Assembly (NCBI RefSeq): GCF_000830985.1
Contig: NZ_CP007151.1
Location: forward strand, 3,782,001 to 3,846,000
Origin: Marinobacter similis
GTDB lineage: Bacteria > Pseudomonadota > Gammaproteobacteria > Pseudomonadales > Oleiphilaceae
DNA: 64,000 bases
Direction: 5' to 3'
Part shown: positions 50,990-60,233 of the stretch, one piece after another
Numbering within the stretch: the first letter of the stretch is position 1
Layout: each line of letters starts with the position of its first letter
Position numbers and translations under genes: made by a program
Notes under the pieces: model-generated
Database searches by the model: none
What the model was told of the DNA's origin: nothing
What the model saw: only the letters and a program-made list of their open reading frames with translations

Positions 50990-52242
50990 TTAAAAATCGA
51001 ACTGCGCAGCCAGTTGCAGGCGAGTGTTATCAGCAGATTCGCCGTTGGCCAGCTCTTTGTCTGCGAAGGAAAGCTCCAATCCCAGCGTTACCGGGTCAGC
51101 AACTTTGTAGAAGTTGCTGAAGTGAACGCTTTGCAGAGTTTCAAAGGAGTTCGGGAACAGATCTGCTGGCTGATCGCCCTCTACGCGCCCATAGGACAGA
51201 CCAGAGGAGAACTTCGGCGTCCACTGCTGACTGATAGCAACGTTGGCACCGTATGCCTCAATGGTTTCAAGATCGCCGTTGGCGTCGATGTATGCCTCGC
51301 CAATACCAGTGCGGCTAGTGCTGCTGTCATTATTACTGAAGGAACTGTAGATGTAACGACCCACGCCGTCACCAAAGATCGCCCCTGCCATGAGCGTGGT
51401 GGCGTCGGTCAGGTTTAGCCGACCAGCAATCAAAACGCCATAACCAAAGGCGTTATCGTCGCCCGTAGCAGCTGCAGAGTCAGTCTGAAGCGAACGTGCC
51501 AGACCGGCAACTTCAATGCCACCAGAACTGCCGGCCCACTTGTACTTGGCAGTCAGATCCGGCGCATTATCGCGAGAGCCGTCAAAACCCGTTGTTTCCG
51601 GATTCTCAGCGGACACCGAAATATTAGCACCGCCGCCAAGAGGCATGGTGTAGCGCAATTGTGCCTGACGAATAAAAGAAACACCTACTGGGCCGTCGAA
51701 ATCAACGGTGGACGGATAGGCGGTAAATTGCATGAAGTTATTTCAGGTTTGACCGGCGAGCAGGCCGTTCAGCTCGCCATAAGCGTGACGAAGACGCAGC
51801 CTCTGGAGTTGGAGAAAATTTCATTACCGCCACCACCGTAGAAGTCACCTTCAACGGTCGTTTTGACATCGCCCACTTCGGTTGGCGTGGTTGTCTTAAT
51901 GCGAACCCGTGATTGTCGAGCATGGGCTCGGAATGAAGGGTCGCTCTCGCTATTAGCAGTGTCAAGGCCTGCTACGAACAGGCTGTCACCCATGTCCTGA
52001 TCAAAATCATAGATCATATCCAGCTTGACATAACCACCGATTGTTACAGTGGTGTTGGTGCCAGGCACCATCCAACCTTCCGACCCCTTACTTTCCGCCA
52101 TGTCATCCAATTGGCGCTGCAAATCATTAATCTGTGTCTGAAGTTCAGTTGCAGATTACGCATGAACAGACGGGGCCATCAGACCCGTAACCGCAAGCGC
52201 TAGTGTTGCTCTCATCGCTAACCTGAGTTTATTAGTTTGCAT
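50990..52242 (-). pseudogene. DcaP-like outer membrane porin with two stops and a frameshift
   Basis: Read through, this is about 417 residues: signal peptide (RATLALAVTGLMAPSVHA), a short coiled coil (TELQTQINDLQRQLDDMAES) and the DcaP-type barrel start VPGTNTTVTIGGYVKLD, ending LQLAAQFDF. Three lesions: TAA directly after the signal peptide, a one-base loss near 51810 (FSNSRG/LRLRHAYGELN), and TGA where the family has Trp (AGQT-stop-NNFM). DcaP porins take up dicarboxylates and other small anions. Two substitutions plus an indel make a real pseudogene possible, but errors cannot be excluded. Confidence 0.82.
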
Positions 52243-52577
52243 TGTGAATCAGTCTCCGTGAGCCTTTGTTGTATGTCATCTGACCGGTACGTGGCCCTGA
52301 ACAAACCGACAGCTAACGCGCTTCAGTTGTCGGCCACTACCGGTAAGTGGTTCATTGTTCTCGCTCTTTTCGCCAGAACAACGACTTGCCATTGATAGCA
52401 GATGAACTTGAAACGAAATTGAAAAAACGCCTCCTTAACACCTTTGTATCAACGACCCCGTCGCACCCGCTTTTCTAGCCGTGCTCTCTTTTCATCGTCT
52501 AATTTTATTTTTTCAAGCTTAGTTAAAGTTCATCTGTTTCCATCAGGGTGCAGATCATTCAACTCAAAGGTGACTCT
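52243..52577. other. A+T-rich intergenic region, probable divergent promoters
   Basis: 335 bases between the porin start and the small secreted protein gene. It holds A+T-rich tracts (near 52500-52530) suitable for promoters. No gene, repeat or hairpin stands out. Confidence 0.45.
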
Positions 52578-52874
52578 ATGAGAAAACATCTCTTGCTCAC
52601 ATCTCTAGCATTAACCTTGGCAGCAGGAAGTCTCCATGCCTCTGAGGCCAATGATGATAAGCTGAAACAAAACATGCTCTCCGAAAGCAGCGTTCAGGAC
52701 ATGAAGAGACAGCATAGGGTAATGACACAGGCAGCCTCATCTGAAGTGGGCATGGAGGCACGCCGAAAATTGATATTATCGAATAAGGACGATATCTATC
52801 ACGAGATGATCAAATCGGGAGACATCAATCTATCTGAATCAGACCAATCTTCAAAAGATAAGCTCATTCATTAG
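52578..52874 (+). CDS. Small secreted protein upstream of sensor kinase
   Basis: 98 residues from ATG 52578 after AAAGGTGA. Signal peptide (…AAGSLHASE) then a polar helical region (SESSVQDMKRQHRVMTQAA) without Cys. Family not recognised. It is followed by a strong terminator and then by the kinase at 53060 on the same strand. Along with the 76-residue protein at 34280 it suggests that each kinase of the island has a small secreted neighbour. Confidence 0.75.
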   Translation: MRKHLLLTSLALTLAAGSLHASEANDDKLKQNMLSESSVQDMKRQHRVMTQAASSEVGMEARRKLILSNKDDIYHEMIKSGDINLSESDQSSKDKLIH

Positions 52875-52978
52875 AAAAATGTCGCACTAATAGCTTTTTC
52901 GATTGAATAATAGAAACTTGTCGATACATGACATTTTTAAACCAGTTGCATCGTGAATGGTCTCCACCATTCCGTCTT

Positions 52979-53008
52979 GCCGCACTACTTTTGTAGTGCG
53001 GCTTTTTT
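52979..53008 (+). terminator. Rho-independent terminator
   Basis: A perfect 10-bp stem (GCCGCACTAC/GTAGTGCGGC), TTTT loop and TTTTTT tail. It separates the small secreted protein gene from the kinase gene. Confidence 0.95.
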
Positions 53009-53059
53009 AAACCTAGATTTAATCGATAACAACTTCTAACCACCTGCTTGGCAGACAAC

Positions 53060-54373
53060 ATGCCCAGAAAGAAACAACGTCCTTCAATAAAACGGAAACT
53101 GCTTACTTTCCTGACACTAACGGGTTTCGCGTGTACCGGACTAATATTCTTCTCACACACCCTTTTAATCGACTATATCCATGACGAGCTTCACAGACAG
53201 CAGCTACAGGCTGCAGCTAACCAGCTCTCAAAGATACTAACAAGTGATAAAAAAGAAATTACAAAACATTCTCTCAGAAATTTTTCTTTGTCTCAATATT
53301 CTGTTCACATCGAAGACAGTCAGGGTCGGAGTTTTACAAGCGAGAACATTAAACCGAAATTACAGGTGGTAGAATCGTTCAGAAATCCTGGAATTTTTCA
53401 CATATCGGATGATGATCGCTCAATCCTTGGCTATTACAAAATATTTAATAACAGACAAGATAAACTAAGCGTTACTATAATTGAAAAAAGCTCCTACTCC
53501 CCAAACACGCTTGACAAAATTCACGTTCTTATATGGATAATATCTTTTGCAATTCTCGTTACGATATCAATGATCATATTTATTGGGGTAACTATCGCAC
53601 TAAAACCCTTAAAAATGATGAGTTCCCAATTAACGTCGCTTAAAAAGGGTGAGCGTAATAGACTGGATGAGAACGTACCTGAAGAATTCAATGAACTTGT
53701 CAAACATCTTAATCGTCTATTAGAGTCGTACGACAAAAAACTTACCCGTTCACGCCACCTAGCCGCAGATATTTCTCATAGCTTAAAAACCCCCCTTGCC
53801 GTCATAAACTCCATGATCAATGACGAAGCCATTCCCACCACAATCGCGAGTCAAATTAAGTCTCAACTGTCTGAAATGCACGAGCTGATCGACACTCAAA
53901 TGAGAAAAACCGAAATGTCCGGTCAGTACATTGGAAAGGCGACACCAATCATTGAGAGAACTCTGGCACTGGTGGACGTAGTCAGTCGAATCTATCCTTA
54001 CAAACAGATCCATCTTCAAGAAACATTACCCAGAGAGCTTGTCTGGCCAATTGATGAGCGTGATTTTAATGAGATCTTGGGCAATGTGCTTGATAATGCT
54101 AGCAAATGGTGCTCTCAGGAAGCTCATCTACACTTGAAACTTCACGATGACACTTTGACTATTCTTGTTGAAGATGACGGCCCAGGAGTGGCTTCACACC
54201 AACTTGCCGATCTTACCAGGCGCCAGAAAAGACTGGACGAAAAAACCCCTGGCTATGGCCTTGGCCTATCAATCGTTGAGGAAATCATCAATGACTACGG
54301 TGGCGCCATGCATTTTTCTATATCACCCAAAGGTGGTCTTCGGGTTCTAATCGAGCTTTCCAGAAGCATTTGA
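53060..54373 (+). CDS. Sensor histidine kinase (PhoQ/QseC-like layout)
   Basis: 437 residues from ATG 53060 (MPRKKQRPS). Membrane helices at about 16-38 and 155-180 flank a periplasmic domain; then a HAMP-like linker, H-box ADISHSLKTPLAVI with a normal SHSLKTP, N-box NVLDNASKW, DDGPGV and GYGLGLSI. All catalytic boxes are intact. No response regulator is adjacent; the only one in the window is at 30970. Codon use is A+T-rich like that of the regulator. It converges with the gene at 54403. Confidence 0.92.
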   Translation: MPRKKQRPSIKRKLLTFLTLTGFACTGLIFFSHTLLIDYIHDELHRQQLQAAANQLSKILTSDKKEITKHSLRNFSLSQYSVHIEDSQGRSFTSENIKPKLQVVESFRNPGIFHISDDDRSILGYYKIFNNRQDKLSVTIIEKSSYSPNTLDKIHVLIWIISFAILVTISMIIFIGVTIALKPLKMMSSQLTSLKKGERNRLDENVPEEFNELVKHLNRLLESYDKKLTRSRHLAADISHSLKTPLAVINSMINDEAIPTTIASQIKSQLSEMHELIDTQMRKTEMSGQYIGKATPIIERTLALVDVVSRIYPYKQIHLQETLPRELVWPIDERDFNEILGNVLDNASKWCSQEAHLHLKLHDDTLTILVEDDGPGVASHQLADLTRRQKRLDEKTPGYGLGLSIVEEIINDYGGAMHFSISPKGGLRVLIELSRSI

Positions 54374-54402
54374 GACTACAAGGGCAACTTATCCAGCTTT
54401 AG

Positions 54403-55941
54403 TCAGCGACCAGCAGGCATAGCAGCGCGATACACCAACGTCTCAACGTCAAAACTGTCGCTTTGGACTGAGTTTTCATCAGGCGACATAAAGAATAATC
54501 CTGTATTGCCTGATACGGGGGACACCGGAGCCGACGTTAGAAAACTTGTTGACTGCGTTTCGGGAGATTTTCCGGATCTCAGCGTCAACCAATCAACTCG
54601 CGTATCATAAACACCTATCCTATCTTCGGCTGCCCTGGATTCCTGTGGAATCCCGATATTAACTGCGTCCTCACCGGAGCGTACTAGCAGGTTCGGCAAA
54701 AATAGTGTTTGCCTCGGACTAAACACCAGCTCAGGCGACACGTCGTAAGTCATACTCGTACCCGCAACCCGGTTTCCAATCTCATAGTCCAGATGTGGGC
54801 CCTCAGTGCCAGCAGGGAAAAATGAAACCTTCCCTTGGGAGACGGTCACCATAGTCAAAGGTCCCGGTTTGTTCTGAACAACGGCACCAATTACCCGAAA
54901 CACTGGCGTGTATCGGCTCAACTTTTCATGATCGACCTTATCGAGATCAGGCCCGCTCGGCGATATTAATATCTCATAAATCTCTGAACCAAACCCCTGC
55001 TCTGAGTAGAAAGACTGCCCGATAATAGTTTCCCGGCGACCGTCAGCATCCAAATCCTGCAATCCCAATATTAAGGGAATGAAACCGATGGCTTCGGCCT
55101 CCCCCTCGGCCAACTGGATCAAAGAACTTGAAACGCGACGGCCATTCCACTGATTTAAAATGAGGTAGTATGAGTTCTCTGAAACGTACCAGTCCATTCG
55201 GATGACTTTCTCCCGACGGGGCACCTCAATGGACGCCAGGCTCTGAACAGCCCCACTGGAATCAACACGGAAAAAGCTGAGTTTGTTTCCATGCTCCGCC
55301 GCAAAATAGTAATCGCTGCCAGAACGAAACGCGGACAACGACTTTGCGTTGATGGGCAGTCTGGCAAATGGAGACGCTAAAACCTCCTCCTCAACTGAAC
55401 CTACCCGACGTTCTTCATCATCGGTCTGTACGATGCCGACCAACCAGGTGTTATTGTAGGTCGCAACGGCTTGACCTCTCCCGGTAACTTGAAAGCGCAC
55501 CAATGGCACATCGTTTGACGCCTCTGGCTCGTCCCGCCACAAAAGATCAGGAAATCGGGCTTTCAACGCCGGCTTTACCGCCCTGGGGTCGCCGGCTCTG
55601 TCAGTAAACACCGCCGGGATACCGTAAAAGCGTTTCGCTACAGCGCCAACGGAGGGCATCGTTCCAAACAGCACTTTCCCTACTGCTTGATCCTTTCCGA
55701 TACTCTCGATACCGATGACTGAAGGATTTTGTTCCGGGATGCCTGCATTATCAGGCTCCCGCAACACAACAAATAAATCACCCACCTCAACAGTGGCATC
55801 GTCAACTGTGAGGGAAAGCACTTTTTGATCACGATCTACCTGAGTGACCTTTGCCTTTGCTGGATGCTCACGCTCAACCGCCTGTACCGCACCAGCTAGT
55901 AGTAGCATCAGGAACACAAATACTGCAGAACGAGTCATCAT
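54403..55941 (-). CDS. Secreted protein with FG-GAP/VCBS-like repeat, unknown function
   Basis: 512 residues with a signal peptide (…LLLAGAVQAVE). The middle has a calcium-loop-like DLDADGRRE, as in FG-GAP/VCBS beta-propeller repeats, and the rest is beta-rich with many short strands. No catalytic motif is visible. Downstream of the barrel protein at 56015 on the same strand, with a terminator between. I do not recognise a named family. Confidence 0.78.
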   Translation of the reverse strand: MMTRSAVFVFLMLLLAGAVQAVEREHPAKAKVTQVDRDQKVLSLTVDDATVEVGDLFVVLREPDNAGIPEQNPSVIGIESIGKDQAVGKVLFGTMPSVGAVAKRFYGIPAVFTDRAGDPRAVKPALKARFPDLLWRDEPEASNDVPLVRFQVTGRGQAVATYNNTWLVGIVQTDDEERRVGSVEEEVLASPFARLPINAKSLSAFRSGSDYYFAAEHGNKLSFFRVDSSGAVQSLASIEVPRREKVIRMDWYVSENSYYLILNQWNGRRVSSSLIQLAEGEAEAIGFIPLILGLQDLDADGRRETIIGQSFYSEQGFGSEIYEILISPSGPDLDKVDHEKLSRYTPVFRVIGAVVQNKPGPLTMVTVSQGKVSFFPAGTEGPHLDYEIGNRVAGTSMTYDVSPELVFSPRQTLFLPNLLVRSGEDAVNIGIPQESRAAEDRIGVYDTRVDWLTLRSGKSPETQSTSFLTSAPVSPVSGNTGLFFMSPDENSVQSDSFDVETLVYRAAMPAGR

Positions 55942-55979
55942 AGGAAAAAGTCACTTAATGCGGATTCATTTCGTATAAC

Positions 55980-56010
55980 AAAAGCGGGGTGGCGCTCCCA
56001 CCACCCCGTT
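55980..56010 (-). terminator. Rho-independent terminator after the barrel protein
   Basis: ACGGGGTGG pairs with CCACCCCGC around an 8-nt loop; on the minus strand it is followed by TTTTGTT. Confidence 0.85.
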
Positions 56011-56014
56011 CTTG

Positions 56015-57420
56015 TTAGAACTTGTACCTTACCCGACCGGCAACATGAACAATGTCCTGATCGCTTTTGCCGTCCTGTAAGGCAGTTTCCTCCAGCGCAT
56101 CCATGGCATCGCCTGATGCCAGGTATGCAGCTTCTGCCGACAGCTCAAGCGAAGGGTATGGGAAATACGAGACCTTGGAGCCAAATTCCAGTCCGAGATC
56201 TTTTGAGGACGATCCATCGGCAAGTGCAATGTCCTCAGCCAAGCGGTTGTAGACAATCATTCCGCTGACCGTAATATTGGCCGCTACTTTATGATCGAGC
56301 TGTAGCTTGTTCATGAAATACCCTTTGTCGAGGATATAGGGCGTTTCGGCGAAGTAGTCATCGCTCGTCATGTTTTCCTGAAAAATCATACTGTCGCTGA
56401 AGTCGACATCCGTGGCGATGAAGGCGTCGAAGTCCCCGTCTTGCTCATTGCCATCGCCCGATGCGTAGAGCACGGTGTACGTCAGTTGGTTTGGTCCAAA
56501 TTGCAGCCCGAGCTCGCCGCGTCCCAGAAAGGTCGAAAGGTCATAGTTCGTATTGGGATTCGTAGCACCATTCAATGGGACGAAATTTACACCTTCTATT
56601 GTTCCGCTTTGGCCAATCACCGTACCCTTCACGAACATGCGCCTAGCGACGTCTCCTGACCATAATCCATCTCCACCCCGAAGCTGGAAACGGAATATTT
56701 GGAGTTATCAGCGATACTCTTCAGTTCATACTCCCTGCTATTTACCGTACCTACTCCCTCAGCAATTTGATCATTCATCTGATAGAGATAGAATAGGCCC
56801 GCGCTCAGGTTCGGTGAGTAACGCTTGTTCAGGTTGATCGCGAAGTTGTCCGCGCCATCCCAGCCTTCGTCCTGTTCTGAGTCGACGCCGCTCTCATTGG
56901 AAGAGTCACCTCGCCCCCATAACAACTGATAGTCAAATCCAGAGCCCAGTGAGCCTTTCCAAACAGCGGCTGTGGCGGTTTCAGTCCAGACATGTCGGTT
57001 CACTGACACTGGCTGCAAGCCCAGCGAGACGCGCTGGTCTAGCGTGTTGGGCACCAAGAAATCCACATAAGCCCACCGTGTTTCGATGTTCACACCATCA
57101 CCGGAATAGTCGCCACCCGACCCCTCACCGTAGCGGATGCCACCAATCTCCGTCGCGAATACACCGGTAACTTTCTTGTCGTCGGAAGTTGCCTTCGCCC
57201 AGAAGCGATATTTGACCTCGCCGAAGCTCTCGGTCGGCTCGTCATCTTTCAGCGTACCGCCACCTGAGTTACCACCAGAAAACCAGTCTCTTTGATTGGT
57301 GTAAGCCTGAAAGCGGTTATCCATATCACCGTGAAATTCAATCTCCGCTGCCGTCGCGGCCCAACTTCCCGACAGTGTTGTCATCCCTGCAATCGCAGTG
57401 GCCAGAATGTTGCGTTTCAA
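56015..57420 (-). CDS. Outer membrane beta-barrel protein (frameshifted)
   Basis: About 468 residues: signal peptide (…WAATAAEIE), then alternating beta-strands (FGEVKYRFWAKATSDDKKV) to a C-terminal Phe (AGRVRYKF). The frame breaks near 56652; adding one G to CAGGAGAC gives YGQGDVARRMFVKG. The barrel is a porin or channel of unknown substrate; I cannot place it in a named family. Confidence 0.8.
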
Positions 57421-57520
57421 TGTAATCCCCTCCAGTTTCTTTCTTGATTGTTTGTGATATCCGATTCGTACGGATCGTGGCGTAAATCTAAAAACCAGCT
57501 AGAACAACGGACTAAAGGTC

Positions 57521-57552
57521 AAAAAAAAAGGCGGGAATGAAGCATTCCCGCC
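57521..57552 (-). terminator. Rho-independent terminator after the porin at 57670
   Basis: A 10-bp perfect stem (GGCGGGAATG/CATTCCCGCC) with 3-nt loop and nine T on the minus strand. It lies 117 bases after the porin stop. Confidence 0.93.
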
Positions 57553-57669
57553 ATTAAATAACCTTAGTTAACTCGCAAGTAGGCTCTCACACGAACCTTA
57601 AATGAACTTGAAATCCGGAAAAGATTTCAGATACGTCGGTCTCCCTGTATTCAGCGATCACGCTCGACC

Positions 57670-58659
57670 CTACATGGAAAACTTATGCTCGAAGCCCACA
57701 CCAAATGTGGAGTCCTCAGAGTCAGCCAAGTCCGCCTCCACCTGAGACACGTAAGCATAAACCTTACTCTTGCTAGCCAGTTTATAATCGAGCCCCAAGG
57801 CCAGCAGGGTTAGCTCCTCGTTTGTTGTCTCGGCTTCTGTCAGTCCGTACTGCGCCTTGATCTTCCAACGCTCAAGGTTAACGGCACCGCCAACCAGATA
57901 AGACGTATCTTCTCCAGGGCCATCGCTTTCTTCTGCCAACTGGTAAACTGCGCCGATCTCGAAGTTGTTTAATCGGACCTTCCCTACGGTTCGCAGGATA
58001 TTGAGACGACTATCGCCACTTGAATCGGCTTCCAGTGAATCTTCGATATCAGAATCGTAGGCAATACTGCCGTAGAAATGGTCGTTCTCAAACGTAAAAG
58101 AGCTGGAAACTGCATCCGCAGGTCCGTCGTTCTCTGCCCCAGCTGACTGCTCTTCACCCGGGATGACGGCAACACTAACGCCCACAGCATCAAACAGACG
58201 TGGAGAACTGTATTGAACAATGTTGCTGGTCCGATTTTCACCAGCCATGATATTTTTTATATCCGCCTGTAGGTCGTTGAACTGGTCAACCTTGCCCTGC
58301 GCTGACTTTAAAGGTGTGTCAAATTTTCCCGCAATCAGTGCACCAAGGTTCGCCTGCTTGAAGCCACCGTAAATATTACGCTGCGAGAAAGTCTGGCCAT
58401 CCTTATCTCCATCATCAATCGATATTTCAAATTCTGCCTTGTAGATCGCCTCCAAGCCTTCGAGGTCGGTATTGAGCGCCCCTTTTACCCCTAGACGGGA
58501 CGCATTACTCTGGAGCTTCCAGGTATCGCTATTACCGTCGTCCTGGTTTTCATATGAAACATTGGCTTTGCCGTACAGGATAGGACCTTCCGCCGCTAGT
58601 GCATTCATTGAAGTTACTGCAACCCCACCAAACACCAACATTGATAGACACTTTTTCAT
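57670..58659 (-). CDS. General Gram-negative porin
   Basis: 329 residues from ATG 58659 after GAGGTG. Signal peptide (…MNALAAEGP), then the porin opening ILYGKANVSYENQD and GVKGALNTDLEGLEAIYKAE and a C-terminal Phe before Ser-Met (FEHKFSM). The 16-stranded trimeric porins of this family let small solutes pass. The upstream 240 bases are strongly A+T-rich. Confidence 0.92.
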   Translation of the reverse strand: MKKCLSMLVFGGVAVTSMNALAAEGPILYGKANVSYENQDDGNSDTWKLQSNASRLGVKGALNTDLEGLEAIYKAEFEISIDDGDKDGQTFSQRNIYGGFKQANLGALIAGKFDTPLKSAQGKVDQFNDLQADIKNIMAGENRTSNIVQYSSPRLFDAVGVSVAVIPGEEQSAGAENDGPADAVSSSFTFENDHFYGSIAYDSDIEDSLEADSSGDSRLNILRTVGKVRLNNFEIGAVYQLAEESDGPGEDTSYLVGGAVNLERWKIKAQYGLTEAETTNEELTLLALGLDYKLASKSKVYAYVSQVEADLADSEDSTFGVGFEHKFSM

Positions 58660-58899
58660 GAGCACCTCTTCAGATTAGATAGATTCAAAATGACACTTGA
58701 AGTCTTTCAAATGCTGAGTAGATGGTGCTTTGCATTTATTGCAGAGTTGTTACATTTTTAAATTTTTTCTTTGTATTTCAACAACCTAAAACAAAAACCT
58801 TTTATTATATCCTTTGACACTGAATTGAACTTGAATATAAGCGGCTGTCTTCGTACATCGCGTCGTGGGCACGGAGGCGATTTCCGTCTGACTTCAGGT

Positions 58900-59150
58900 C
58901 ATCCATTGAGCTCTTCTGTTCGCTCCCTGTAGCTGCCCCGCTAAACCGGACACCACCTTGTTAATTTGATGCCAGCTCTGCCCGGTATTCCCCGGGCGAT
59001 CTAATTGTTCCGCCCGTTCACGCCCTTTTTCCAGCGACCGGCCTGCCAAGACAATGTCGCTGTCGATCCGTTGCCCAAGAGTGTTGCAATAGCCGCCCCT
59101 GCAGCTCCGTAGCTACCAAGGATTAGTACGGTCTTGTTGCCCTGCCTCAT
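58900..59150 (-). pseudogene. Remnant of a saccharopine dehydrogenase-like NAD(P)-binding protein
   Basis: From ATG 59150 (preceded by AAAGGAG) it reads VLILGSYGAAGAAIATLLG, a Rossmann dinucleotide-binding start. The frame then shifts near 59070 to DIVLAGRSLEKGRERAEQLD and stops within 85 residues; a full protein needs about 350. The rest is absent. It lies downstream of a MerR-type half-decayed operator. Confidence 0.7.
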
Positions 59151-59185
59151 CGTTGCTCAAACTCCTTTTAATGTGCTCCAGTTCA

Positions 59186-59206
59186 ACTCTTTAGTTACTA
59201 CAGGGT
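59186..59206 (-). promoter_or_regulatory. Second MerR-type dyad (imperfect)
   Basis: ACTCTTTAG-TTA-CTACAGGGT shares its right half with the perfect operator at 59273. On the minus strand ATGACC could be a -35, but no good -10 follows, so this promoter, which faces the pseudogene, may be decayed. Confidence 0.5.
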
Positions 59207-59269
59207 CATACCGCAAGTCGTCGAATCGCGGTGGGTTCACCAGTGTCGTCAAAAACTAACAACTTAACG

Positions 59270-59300
59270 TTGACCCTGTAGTGACTACAGGGTTTTAAAT
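59270..59300 (+). promoter_or_regulatory. MerR-type (PbrR/CadR-like) promoter and operator
   Basis: -35 TTGACC (59270-59275), a 19-base spacer, and -10 TTAAAT (59295-59300). The operator is a perfect 9-3-9 palindrome ACCCTGTAG-TGA-CTACAGGGT (59273-59293). The over-long spacer with the dyad inside is the hallmark of MerR-activated metal promoters. It lies 32 bases before the CDF/HMA-like gene. Confidence 0.88.
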
Positions 59301-59332
59301 AACGGATTTGTGTGAGAACCGGAGCCGCGAAA

Positions 59333-60229
59333 ATGAGCAAACCCTGCGATGGACAGTGTGGCAGCGAAGATTCAGTCGTAAACAATGAGCTTCAGAGACC
59401 CGTCACCGCCGAAACAGACAGCCAGCTCAGCACCTACAGCGTGCCAAAAATGGATTGCCCCTCAGAAGAGCGAATGATTCGAGTGGCGCTCACGGGTTTT
59501 GACAACATTCAGTCACTCTCATTCGACCTATCGAATCGAAAGCTGGAAATTATCCATCAAGGCGAAGTCAGACCTATTACCAGCAAACTGGAAACCCTGG
59601 GTCTGGGCGCTTCCTTGCAGAAGACAGAAGACGCCAGCCCTGAGTCCGTCAGGGCGGCTGAATCGTCTCATGCCAACGAGACTGAGGAATCCGGCACTTT
59701 ATGGATACTGCTGGCAATCAACGGCCTGATGTTTCTGGTCGAGATGACGATGGGCCTGATCGCGCAGTCTGCTGGCCTAATTGCAGACTCGCTAGACATG
59801 CTTGCCGACGCTGCCGTCTACGGTCTTGCTCTTTACGCCGTTGGGCACGGCATCAAAATGCAGGTCAGAGCTGCGCATGTGGCTGGCATTCTCCAGCTTA
59901 TCCTTGCCGTCGGTGTACTGGTTGAGGTTGGCAGGCGTTTTCTGTTCGGCAGTGATCCCCAGTCGTCAATGATGATGACCGTCGCCTCTGTTGCTCTCGT
60001 TGCCAACATCAGCTGCCTTCTTCTGATCGCAAAACACCGTGAAGGCGGTGCTCACATGAAAGCCAGCTGGATCTTTTCGGCCAATGATGTGGTTATCAAT
60101 CTGGGAGTTATCCTTGCGGGGCTTCTTGTTGCCTGGACCGGTTCAAACTATCCGGATCTGGTTATTGGCGGCGTTGTGGGAGGCATTGTATTCATTGGTG
60201 CCAAGCGCATCCTTGCACTAAAAGGATAA
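59333..60229 (+). CDS. Cation diffusion facilitator with N-terminal HMA-like domain
   Basis: 298 residues from ATG 59333 after GGAG. Residues about 30-95 look like an HMA domain in which the usual metal motif is MDCPSEE (one Cys). The C-terminal part has four to six membrane helices with CDF features (SAGLIADSLDMLADAAVYGL, GLIADSLDML Asp residues). It lacks the long cytoplasmic C-terminal domain. Should export divalent cations such as Zn/Cd/Pb. Five bases upstream of lspA; both probably belong to one transcript from the MerR-type promoter. Confidence 0.87.
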   Translation: MSKPCDGQCGSEDSVVNNELQRPVTAETDSQLSTYSVPKMDCPSEERMIRVALTGFDNIQSLSFDLSNRKLEIIHQGEVRPITSKLETLGLGASLQKTEDASPESVRAAESSHANETEESGTLWILLAINGLMFLVEMTMGLIAQSAGLIADSLDMLADAAVYGLALYAVGHGIKMQVRAAHVAGILQLILAVGVLVEVGRRFLFGSDPQSSMMMTVASVALVANISCLLLIAKHREGGAHMKASWIFSANDVVINLGVILAGLLVAWTGSNYPDLVIGGVVGGIVFIGAKRILALKG

Positions 60230-60233
60230 TTCG

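Noticed and set aside
51750-51765. TGA in the porin as recoded Trp or selenocysteine
   Set aside because: Other genes in the window use TGA as a stop, no selenocysteine insertion hairpin is evident, and a second in-frame stop (TAA) is also present.
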